A program made the position numbers and the translations under genes. A DNA stretch of 64,000 nucleotides, from NCBI GenBank assembly GCA_958296015.1, contig CATQIH010000003.1, positions 1 to 64,000 on the forward strand, written 5' to 3'. Below the pieces are notes generated by a model. It searched no databases. It saw nothing but the letters and a program-made list of their open reading frames with translations, and was not told where the DNA came from. This stretch comes from Cyclobacteriaceae bacterium (lineage in GTDB: Bacteria; Bacteroidota; Bacteroidia; Cytophagales; Cyclobacteriaceae). Positions 7,382-15,056 of this stretch are shown piece after piece. Numbering within the stretch: position 1 is the first letter of the stretch; each line of letters opens with the position of its first letter.

Positions 7382-8632
7382 TTGTTAATTCATATCTATA
7401 ATTTATTTACGCTGTTGCTGAAAGCCGGACTTTGGCTGACTTTACCTTTTTCTACCAAGCTTCGGCATTTTATGCAAAAACGCAGGGGAGCATTCACAAA
7501 GATAGCGCAAGCCATCGCTCAAAGAGCCGAGGGCACACAAACTTTCTGGTTTCATTGTGCCTCACTAGGCGAGTTTGAGCAGGGAAGACCCGTTATTGAG
7601 CACATCAGAGAAATATACCCACGCAGCTATATTGTACTCTCTTTTTTCTCTCCTTCAGGTTACGAGGTTCGTCGGCATTATACCGTAGCCGATCTGGTAT
7701 GCTATCTGCCACTGGATGGAAAAAGGAATGCAAACAGATTTATAGACCTGGTGAAGCCCGATATTGCCGTTATCGTGAAGTATGAGTTTTGGTATGGTTA
7801 CCTTTGGACGCTAAAAAAACGAAATATCCCTTCCATTTCTATTTCTGCTATTTTCAAACCTGGTGGCATACCTTTCCGCTGGTATGGCAACGTATACAGA
7901 AAGATACTCCGGCAGATTGACCATTATTTTGTGCAGGATAAAACTTCGGTGAAATTGCTAAACCATATAGGAATTACAGACGTAACGCTTGCCGGAGACA
8001 CTCGCTTTGATAGGGTTGCAGATATCTGCCGACAGGCTAAGCCCATTGCACTGGCAGAAGTATTCGGCCAGAGAGCAAAAGTGATGGTGGTTGGTAGTAG
8101 CTGGTCCGAAGATATGGAAGTACTGTTACCACTAATGCAGGAATTTGCAGCAGAGATCAAGTTTATTGTAGCCCCACACCAGATAGAAGAAGAAAAGCTG
8201 GAACGCATAGAAAGAGCTATTTCTCACAAAACAGTACGGTTTTCCAAAGCCAAAGAGGACACCATATCCGATTATCGTGTATTGCTGATAGATAATATTG
8301 GTATGCTGACTTCCCTGTATCAATATGGGGCATTTGCTTATGTAGGAGGAGCTTTTGGGAAGAATCTGCACAATATTCTGGAACCTGCTACCTTTGGAAT
8401 GCCTATATTTTTTGGCAGCAAAAGCTACCAACGCTTCAACGAGGCCAATGATTTGATCAGGTTGGACGTAGCTTCTGCGGTGAGTGATACCGAAGAACTC
8501 AGGCTTCAGTTTCTGCTATATCATCAGGCGGAAGAAAAGCGTAAAGCAATAGCAGAGGTATGCCGTAGATATGTAGCAGAAAACACCGGGGCTACCAAAA
8601 TCATCGTTGATTATATACAGCAAAAAGTCTAA
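7382..8632 (+). CDS. waaA: 3-deoxy-D-manno-octulosonic acid (Kdo) transferase
   Basis: A 416-residue GT30 glycosyltransferase that adds Kdo to lipid A at the inner membrane. The N-terminus MLIHIYNLFTLLLKAGLWLT is the usual membrane anchor, followed by the hallmarks FWFHCASLGEFEQGRPVIE with the catalytic Glu, KYEFWYGYLWTLKK, and the C-terminal sugar-nucleotide region YVGGAFGKNLHNILEPATFG. The start must be TTG at 7382: an in-frame TAG lies at 7361-7363 and the next Met is residue 30, inside conserved sequence. rsgA follows after 3 bp, so the two are co-transcribed. Confidence 0.93.
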   Translation: MLIHIYNLFTLLLKAGLWLTLPFSTKLRHFMQKRRGAFTKIAQAIAQRAEGTQTFWFHCASLGEFEQGRPVIEHIREIYPRSYIVLSFFSPSGYEVRRHYTVADLVCYLPLDGKRNANRFIDLVKPDIAVIVKYEFWYGYLWTLKKRNIPSISISAIFKPGGIPFRWYGNVYRKILRQIDHYFVQDKTSVKLLNHIGITDVTLAGDTRFDRVADICRQAKPIALAEVFGQRAKVMVVGSSWSEDMEVLLPLMQEFAAEIKFIVAPHQIEEEKLERIERAISHKTVRFSKAKEDTISDYRVLLIDNIGMLTSLYQYGAFAYVGGAFGKNLHNILEPATFGMPIFFGSKSYQRFNEANDLIRLDVASAVSDTEELRLQFLLYHQAEEKRKAIAEVCRRYVAENTGATKIIVDYIQQKV

Positions 8633-8635
8633 CGT

Positions 8636-9559
8636 ATGGAAGGAATAGTGATAAAATCTACAGGCTCTTGGTACGATGTGCTGACGCAAAACAAACATAT
8701 ATTGCAGTGCCGCCTGCGGGGTAAATTTAAAATCAAGGGGCTTAAAGTAACTAATCCGCTGGCCGTAGGTGATCGGGTAACCATAGTACTTGAAGACGAA
8801 GTGGAAAATACCGGGATCATTACCGATATTCTGCCACGCGAAAACTATATCATTCGCAAATCTACCCACAAAACACAGATAGGACACATCATTGCTGCCA
8901 ACATAGACCAGGCTATGCTGGTAGCTACCCTGGTATTTCCCCGCACTTCGCTGGGTTTTATTGACCGCTTTCTGGTATCGGCAGAGTCTTTTAGAATTCC
9001 GGCCACGATTATTTTCAACAAAACAGATTTGCTGGACGAAGAACAAACAGATTACCTGAAGTCTCTGATGGCTTTGTATGAGCAACTCGGATACACCTGC
9101 CGGGCTATCTCTGCGCTGGACCAGCATGATACAGACAAGGTAAAGGCATTGATTGAGCACAAAACCAGTCTGTTCTCTGGTCATTCTGGTGTAGGAAAGT
9201 CTACCTTACTCAACCGCCTGGCTCCCGGTATACAACAGAAAACAGCAGAAGTATCTACCTTCGCCAACAAAGGCGTGCATACAACTACTTATGCCGAGAT
9301 GTTTATCCTCAGCAACCATACATTTGTAATTGATACACCAGGTATCAAAGAATTGGGTCTGATAGACATCAACGAAGGAGAGTTGAGTCACTATTTTCCG
9401 GAGATGCGGGATTTGCTAGGGGCCTGCAAATTTCATAACTGCACGCATACCCATGAACCAGGGTGTGCCATTCGCGAAGCAGTGGAAGCAGGTGATATCG
9501 CAGTCAGCCGTTATTACAGCTACCTGAGTATGCTGGAAGGAGAAGATAACCGCCGGTAA
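8636..9559 (+). CDS. rsgA: Ribosome small-subunit GTPase A
   Basis: A 307-residue circularly permuted GTPase that helps the 30S subunit mature. Visible are the N-terminal OB fold (about 1-65), G4 FNKTDLLDEE placed before the P-loop GHSGVGKSTLLNRL as expected for the permuted order, G3 DTPGIKELGL, and the C-terminal zinc knuckle CKFHNCTHTHEPGC. Length and order match E. coli RsgA (350) minus a short N-terminal tail. It starts 3 bp after waaA. Confidence 0.96.
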   Translation: MEGIVIKSTGSWYDVLTQNKHILQCRLRGKFKIKGLKVTNPLAVGDRVTIVLEDEVENTGIITDILPRENYIIRKSTHKTQIGHIIAANIDQAMLVATLVFPRTSLGFIDRFLVSAESFRIPATIIFNKTDLLDEEQTDYLKSLMALYEQLGYTCRAISALDQHDTDKVKALIEHKTSLFSGHSGVGKSTLLNRLAPGIQQKTAEVSTFANKGVHTTTYAEMFILSNHTFVIDTPGIKELGLIDINEGELSHYFPEMRDLLGACKFHNCTHTHEPGCAIREAVEAGDIAVSRYYSYLSMLEGEDNRR

Positions 9560-9925
9560 TTATGGTAAAATGGAGGGTTTTATCAGTAATTGTTGTACCT
9601 TTTCCCTGTCCTTTGTGCTTATCTCCCTGTAGAGCTTATCTAACAAATGATTTTATGTACGTAGTTGAGTAAGAAAAACAGCAAATATAGTTGTAAATGT
9701 GATACAGCTTTTTGTTTAACTGACTACGAAAGATGCCTCAATTGTCTATAAAAAGCGGTTTTTGAAAAATTTACATGTTTTTTTCAACAATCTGTATTTC
9801 GAGCTGAAGATGTATAAAGCCTTGTTTCTTACCTGTAGATAAAGGGAGCTTTTTATCTGCTTCGTTTAAAAATACTTGTATAGAAACTGCTAGATAATTA
9901 AAGATAGAACTTAAACAATTATGCT
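9560..9925. other. AT-rich intergenic region upstream of the SpoIIAA-like gene
   Basis: The 366 bp are AT-rich with poor coding potential in all frames. Only a weak hairpin (AGATAAA/TTTATCT around 9837-9858) is visible. I see no RNA gene. Confidence 0.35.
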
Positions 9926-10318
9926 ATGACAATACTATTTGAAAGACCGTATTTGACCGTCGCTTACGACGAAGAACTGAATTGTATCCAACAAAACTGG
10001 AAAGGATTTGCCAAATCGCATGATTTCAGAGAGGGTATCCTAAAAAGTGTTGAATTCTTGGAAGAAAAACAAGCAGATAAGATTTTGAGCAATACCAAAG
10101 AGTTTTCTGTAGTGAAAAAAGAAGATACTGACTGGGTAGCAAAAGAAATAACGCCTATACTTGTAGAAAAGGGTATGAGGAAAATGGCCTTTATTGTGCC
10201 TTCTAATGTTTTTACGCAGGTATCCGTCAATAATTTTAAGGACGAGGCCAACAAAATTGTTTCTATCTGCTATTTTGATGATGTACAAAAAGCAAAAGAC
10301 TGGATGGCAGGCAAGTAA
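9926..10318 (+). CDS. SpoIIAA-like (STAS/SEC14) domain protein
   Basis: A 130-residue cytoplasmic protein with the alternating strand/helix pattern of the SpoIIAA-like family: YLTVAYDEELNCIQQNWKGF, a helix, DKILSNTKEFSVVKKEDTDW, then MRKMAFIVPSNVFTQVSV and a final helix with DVQKAKDWM. Such small proteins are common in Cytophagales, usually as single genes of unknown role. No conserved phosphorylatable serine can be assigned. It is convergent with the GRAS gene and shares a terminator with it. Confidence 0.7.
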   Translation: MTILFERPYLTVAYDEELNCIQQNWKGFAKSHDFREGILKSVEFLEEKQADKILSNTKEFSVVKKEDTDWVAKEITPILVEKGMRKMAFIVPSNVFTQVSVNNFKDEANKIVSICYFDDVQKAKDWMAGK

Positions 10319-10334
10319 GGCATAGCTTAATAAA

Positions 10335-10367
10335 AAGTGCTACCTATAATAATTACAGGTAGCACTT
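10335..10367. terminator. Bidirectional terminator between convergent genes
   Basis: A perfect 11-bp stem, AAGTGCTACCT and AGGTAGCACTT, with an 11-nt loop. On the minus strand it is followed by TTTTTATT, a good terminator for the GRAS gene; on the plus strand the T-run is weak. Confidence 0.75.
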
Positions 10368-10377
10368 CTGTGGTATA

Positions 10378-11484
10378 CTACTTATCAGCAGAAAATATAG
10401 CGACTAACGGTACATTTTCAAAAGCCGTAGTGACATATCCTTGCTGATCATTGACGATAACTTCCATATCTGTATCTTGATCATGCACACGGATACCATC
10501 AACAGGTAGATGTTTGAGACGAAACCCTGCCTTTTTTAAGCGTTGGACCCAAACGGCAGCTTCCTCATGTTTCTCAGAGCGTTTGTCTTCGTCGTTACCA
10601 AGAATATCCTCAATTTCCCGGCCAAAAAACTTATATTTGATGGCATCTCCTACTTCCTTACTCACCCCGGAAGCATCTACCAGTTTGAAGATAGTGCCAA
10701 ACAAGTTCCAGCAATTGACCAACCTTTCGTTGATATTAGAGGTAAAATGATTAACATCCGGCTCAAGTAGCGTAAAAGAATCCGGCTGGCAGGTAGCAAT
10801 CTTGTTAATTACTTCCTGACGCTGTTCGGAAGTTGGAATATGATGTAGCGTAAAAGCCGATACTACACCCAGTATTTCGGTATTATGCGCCTGAATAGTT
10901 TCCCAAACGTTTGGTGTAATGGCTTCTGCAAATGCAAAAATAGGAATATATTCAATTTTGGTGGTTGGAGGAAATAAATCTGATGCTATGCGCTTAATAC
11001 CGTCGCCTGTTTCACGCAAAGACGCGTTGTCAATATCAATACCTATAATCCTGATGAATTTGGGCATCTTGTCCGGGCTGATCTTAGATAGTTCTTTCAG
11101 AAGTTTAAATTCAAACCTGCCCTTGCCAACACCTATATTCAAATGTGTAAAAGACGTTATACCCTTGCCATATAGCTGAAGCATTTTTTGTAGTGCCATA
11201 CTGCCTACAACCTGTACGGGTGGCACAGCCTGCAATACCATATCAAATACATTGATTTGTTTGTCATCTGTATTCAGATCTCTCAAATACATGGGCATTT
11301 CCTGTTTGCTCCGCTCTCTAAGAGATTTGGCGCAAATTCTGTTGATAGCATCATTGGATGGTAACTGATCCAGCAGATCGTCTAAAGCATGTACGGCTTG
11401 CGGTGTTTTTTGATCATTTAACAATGTGAGAGCGGAGATTAGCTGTTGTAGATAGCCACGACGAGATAGTTGTAATTGTTCCAT
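10378..11484 (-). CDS. Bacterial GRAS-domain protein (Rossmann methyltransferase-like)
   Basis: A 368-residue protein that carries the GRAS signature known from plant DELLA/SCARECROW regulators. The VHIID-like motif is TSFTHLNIGVGKGRFEFKLL (110-129), then an EPDVNHF segment (241-247) matching the plant EqdaNHN block. The PFYRE-like motif is FFGREIEDILGN (286-297) with EKHEEAAVWVQRLKKAGF (304-321), and the C-terminus is SAW-like. Bacterial GRAS proteins are described as S-adenosylmethionine-binding Rossmann methyltransferases, and the NIGVGKG loop plus IIGIDID (146-152) fits the SAM site. Substrate unknown. A short N-terminal helical region precedes the domain. It is a monocistronic gene. Confidence 0.75.
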   Translation of the reverse strand: MEQLQLSRRGYLQQLISALTLLNDQKTPQAVHALDDLLDQLPSNDAINRICAKSLRERSKQEMPMYLRDLNTDDKQINVFDMVLQAVPPVQVVGSMALQKMLQLYGKGITSFTHLNIGVGKGRFEFKLLKELSKISPDKMPKFIRIIGIDIDNASLRETGDGIKRIASDLFPPTTKIEYIPIFAFAEAITPNVWETIQAHNTEILGVVSAFTLHHIPTSEQRQEVINKIATCQPDSFTLLEPDVNHFTSNINERLVNCWNLFGTIFKLVDASGVSKEVGDAIKYKFFGREIEDILGNDEDKRSEKHEEAAVWVQRLKKAGFRLKHLPVDGIRVHDQDTDMEVIVNDQQGYVTTAFENVPLVAIFSADK

Positions 11485-12001
11485 TACAGATAGAGAGGTT
11501 AATTGGTTAATAAATAATTTAAGTAAGAAAGGTCAGATTTAGCACCTATTGGCTGTAGGTATAGTAGCGTATAGTTAATACTAAAATACTATTATTACAC
11601 GCGTATGTAATGAATTTTATAAGGTTAAATACTTTTTTAATAAATCTTTACAGGAAAAAGATCATTTTCCATTCAAAAAACTATAATTATATCCATTGTC
11701 AATAGTATATAAACTAAAGTGTCTATAAAATAATACAGGCAAAAGTGAGATTTCTGGAATTAAGGTGGGTAAATCTTTTATAGCAAAAGTTTATTAAAAT
11801 AGAACGCATAGCGTGTTTGGACATGTACTAAAATTATGCTGAACGTATCTTTAATAAGATCCACCAGAAGGGTTAATTTATCAAAGATACCAGTTGATGC
11901 AATGGCAAAGTTTTACCATATGGCAGTTGACGTCATCTTTTTATGTAAGCAACTTCATAGCGTTTGTAAGAAAGGAAAGTGTTACTAAGGGAAGGGTTGG
12001 G
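11485..12001. other. AT-rich 517-bp region upstream of the GRAS gene
   Basis: The region is strongly AT-rich. Short open frames are present but none has coding character or a recognisable product. It must hold the promoter of the leftward GRAS gene; no clear palindromic operator or RNA gene is seen. Confidence 0.35.
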
Positions 12002-13048
12002 TTAAATTTTGGTATGGTATTTTTCAGTCTGTGCTTTTCTGTCTCTGCCCTGGCGTTCGTACATCCATCCTGGGTATTCTGCCGGTAGCTGGCTTATGCT
12101 ATCCAGCTTTTGTAATTCGTCAGCGGTGAAGGTCACCTCTATGGCTTTCAGATTGTCTTCCAATTGCTCTGCTTTTTTGGCTCCAATAATAACAGTAGAT
12201 ACCACGGGTTGCTCAAGCAACCAGGCAAGTGCCAGGCGCGCAACCGACACACCTTTCTCTTTGGCCATAGGGTGTAGCACGTCCAAAATATCAAAAGCTC
12301 TTTCGTTGTCTACAGGAGGAAAATCAAATTCTACACGACGCGAACCTTCCGGCCCCTTCTCATCGCGCTTATACTTACCGCTCAGCAAGCCACCGGCAAG
12401 CGGACTCCATACCATCAGCCCTACGTTCTGGTCAAGCAGCAAAGGCACAATTTCTCTTTCCAAATCACGGCCTGCAATGGTATAGTAGGCTTGCAGCGAT
12501 ACAAACTTGGCCAGGTTATGCTGTTCTGAGTACGCCAGTGCTTTCATGATATGCCAGGCAGCTAAGTTGCTACAGCCAATGTAACGCACCTTTCCACTAT
12601 GCACAATATCATCCAATGCACGGATTGTCTCTTCCAGAGGAGTGAATGGATCAAAGCCATGGATCTGGTACAAATCTATATAATCTGTATCAAGCCGTCG
12701 CAGGCTCTCCTCTACCTGGTGCAGAATATGTCCGCGGCTTAATCCGGTCTGGTTGGGACCTTTGCCCATCTGGCCTCGTACTTTGGTAGCCAACACAAGT
12801 TCGTCTCGTTTCAAACCCAGGTTGCGGAGGGCTTTACCGGTCATTTCTTCAGAAAGTCCTTCAGAATATACGTTGGCGGTATCTATAAAATTGATACCGG
12901 CATCTACAGAGCGTTTTATCAGTTGGTCAACAGGCTCCTGCTCGAGATTGCCAATAGCCGTCCAGTGACCTTTTCCACCAAAAGTCATGGTGCCTAAGCA
13001 AAGTTCAGAGACTAATAAGCCTGTATTGCCTAAAATATTGTATTTCAT
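12002..13048 (-). CDS. Aldo/keto reductase
   Basis: A 348-residue NADPH-dependent oxidoreductase of the AKR superfamily, cytoplasmic. The TIM-barrel signatures are present: FIDTANVYSEGLSEEMTGKA holds the catalytic Asp and Tyr, VLATKVRGQMGKGPNQTG the Lys, and YIDLYQIHGFDPFTP the His. The C-terminal cofactor loop reads STVIIGAKKAEQLEDNLKAI. Members of this group reduce various aldehydes and ketones, so the substrate cannot be named. ATG 13048 gives the standard MKYNILGNTGLLVSELCLGT start. Confidence 0.92.
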   Translation of the reverse strand: MKYNILGNTGLLVSELCLGTMTFGGKGHWTAIGNLEQEPVDQLIKRSVDAGINFIDTANVYSEGLSEEMTGKALRNLGLKRDELVLATKVRGQMGKGPNQTGLSRGHILHQVEESLRRLDTDYIDLYQIHGFDPFTPLEETIRALDDIVHSGKVRYIGCSNLAAWHIMKALAYSEQHNLAKFVSLQAYYTIAGRDLEREIVPLLLDQNVGLMVWSPLAGGLLSGKYKRDEKGPEGSRRVEFDFPPVDNERAFDILDVLHPMAKEKGVSVARLALAWLLEQPVVSTVIIGAKKAEQLEDNLKAIEVTFTADELQKLDSISQLPAEYPGWMYERQGRDRKAQTEKYHTKI

Positions 13049-13220
13049 ATGGAGATGGTTCTATAGTGGTCATGTGTCTGCTCATTTTCCTTAACGGGAT
13101 GCAACAGGCTACAGTTGTTTTCTGTTATTTTATATGGTAGGATACAACATAATTTTCTGTGAGAAGTTGATAGACAAATCATAACCCAATGCTCAGTTAT
13201 AAAGCAAAAGACTATCCTAC

Positions 13221-13493
13221 ATGAGTACACATATCGGAACTTCGGGTTGGGGTTACGCTCATTGGCAGGATGTACTTTATCCGGCAGGAACTCCAGTTTA
13301 TGAGCGTTTATCTTATTATACACAACACTTTCATACAGTAGAACTCAACAGCAGTTACTATCATTGGCCCAAAGTAAGCACTTTTACAAGCTGGCGCAGG
13401 CACTTGCCGGAAGGTTTTGTGATGAGCGTAAAAGCTCCTGCCTGGCTCACACACGCCCAGCGGTTGTATGATCCTGATGGTGGTGAGCAAGCT
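13221..13493 (+). pseudogene. Truncated DUF72 (YecE-like) gene, 5' third only
   Basis: The first ~90 residues match the DUF72 TIM-barrel family: STHIGTSGWGYAHWQDVLYP, HTVELNSSYYHWPKVSTF and GFVMSVKAPAWLTHAQRLYD. Family members are 240-300 residues. After about codon 90 similarity stops, and the frame runs on to 13628 through the antisense of the convergent GH5 gene. The remaining two thirds are missing, so this is a 5' remnant; the breakpoint lies between about 13491 and 13526. Confidence 0.75.
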
Positions 13494-13526
13494 AAATCAA
13501 TACAACCGGATATCAGCTATCCTCTA

Positions 13527-14866
13527 TTACTGAACAGCCGCTGTACTTTCCTGCTCGCCTATTTGCTGTATTTTATCAGCATATTTTCGGATCACCTGAA
13601 TAGTAGAAGTGTCTGTATCGTATACTGAGTACCAACCCTGAGTTTCGTGAGGGGGATCTCCTATGAAATCATCGCCCGGCTTCCATAAATCTTCTGCTAC
13701 GCGCGGACGTCCTTCCCCGCCCCAGGCCCAGAAATTGCAACCCGCCAACGCACTGCTATCCTGCTTGCACGGTCGTATACTGCTTGAAAAATAGCTTGAT
13801 AGTATTTGTTACGAACTGTAACAGGCGCACCCGGATCATGATCGTTAAGATCGCGGGATATGCCAAACTCTTCCAGCACAATGGGTTTGTTAAGTTGCCG
13901 GGCCATTTTGATATGATCGTCTATATAGTTGGTGGCGTATGCTACTGCCGGTTCAAAGGTGGAATCTGCTTTGGCCGGATTATAAATCTCCCAGTTTTGT
14001 ACCCAAATATGGATGGTGGTATAGTCAATATTGGCATCCGAGTGGTCTGTGATCAGGTCTGTGCCTGATGTAGGTGAAGATGTTCTGCCTTCGCTGCCTA
14101 CCGTCACCAGATGAGTGCTGTCAAGCTCTTTGATCAACCCTGATGTACGCGTCAGCCATTGCTGAAATGCTTCCGTATTTTTGCCGCCACGCGGTTCGTT
14201 GGCCAGTTCCCAGGCCATAATCGTCGGATCTTCTTTGTAAGGTAAGTCTGAATAAGTATTTGTTCTGCCAACAATATAGCGGATATGTTCATCGAACATG
14301 CTCATCGCCTTTTCATTGCTATAAAACTGTACGGTGAAATCCTGGTAGCCTCCCCAATCGCCATTGGGAGCAGGCGGGGGGTAAGGGATGGAGTCTGCTG
14401 CGCCACTCCATACCAGGTACTGACCCATGCCACCTGACCAGTTCCAGAAATTGTTGAGGCAAACTACAGCGTACATGCCTCTTTTACGCATTTCATAGAG
14501 TAGAAAGTCCAGCCCATCTACTACTTCTTGGTTGTATTGGCCGGGAGCAGTTTGTAAAGCGGGCACCATACGATAAGGCTCCGTGTCTGGGCCTTCGCTG
14601 CCTGCCATAATACGCAGGTTGGTAACACCCATATCTTTGAGCTGGTCCAGTTCTCGGAGCAATCTTTCCCTGTCTCCGCCTGCGCCTTTGGAACCCAGGT
14701 TCAATCCGTACCAAAAATTGGTACCTAGGAAATGATAAGGGGTTCCATTAGTCTCCAGATGGATTCCATTCACTTTTACGAAGTATTTGGTTGCTGCTTC
14801 CTTTTTCTGACAGGCACTCAACAATGTGATTAGAAAACAGCATTGGAGTAGGTAGGTGTATTTCAT
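13527..14866 (-). pseudogene. GH5-type mannanase-like lipoprotein, frameshifted near its C-terminus
   Basis: The gene encodes a lipoprotein (lipobox LLSAC, Cys19) with a glycoside hydrolase family 5 barrel resembling beta-mannanases: WELANEPRGG carries the acid/base Glu224 and VLEEFGISRD the nucleophile Glu333. The frame from 14866 ends at 13697 as 389 residues, but its last ~20 residues (SRIAVRWRVAISG) are foreign. The natural end continues in another frame, LAGCNFWAWGGEGRPR down to the stop at 13527. A single missing base near 13771 (after VYDRA) explains it. It could be a real frameshift or a sequence error. The catalytic core is intact. Confidence 0.8.
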
Positions 14867-14903
14867 AGTATCTGATAGATAGCTTTAAAAGCTGCTATAT
14901 TAA

Positions 14904-15023
14904 CAAATATCTTATACTACGGTACAGTTTCGGTTTGTGGAGACACAAACCGAGGCGCGAAGGCCGTGGGCTGTGTCCTCACAGCCCACTCTAAGCCAAA
15001 TGTACCGTAGTATGCAAATATCT
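14904..15023. mobile_element. Miniature insertion (about 102 bp) with terminal inverted repeats, target duplication and two REP-like hairpins
   Basis: Perfect 13-bp inverted ends, ATACTACGGTACA (14914-14926) and TGTACCGTAGTAT (15001-15013), are bounded by the 9-bp direct repeat CAAATATCT at 14904-14912 and 15015-15023, a likely target duplication. Inside lie two hairpins: CGGTTTGTG/CACAAACCG (14931-14952) and, in the opposite sense, GTGGGCTGTG/CACAGCCCAC (14966-14989). They share the loop-proximal core TGTG/CACA with the hairpins at 149-210. It has no coding capacity, so it needs a helper transposase in trans. It sits between the PorE-like and GH5 genes. Confidence 0.75.
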
Positions 15024-15056
15024 ATAAAATTTACACAACAAGTATAAAATTCGTGC

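Noticed and set aside
11894-12088. Open frame of 64 codons in the AT-rich gap upstream of the GRAS gene
   Set aside because: It overlaps the 3' end of the aldo/keto reductase gene antisense, has no recognisable motif or ribosome site, and half of it is reverse complement of real coding sequence.
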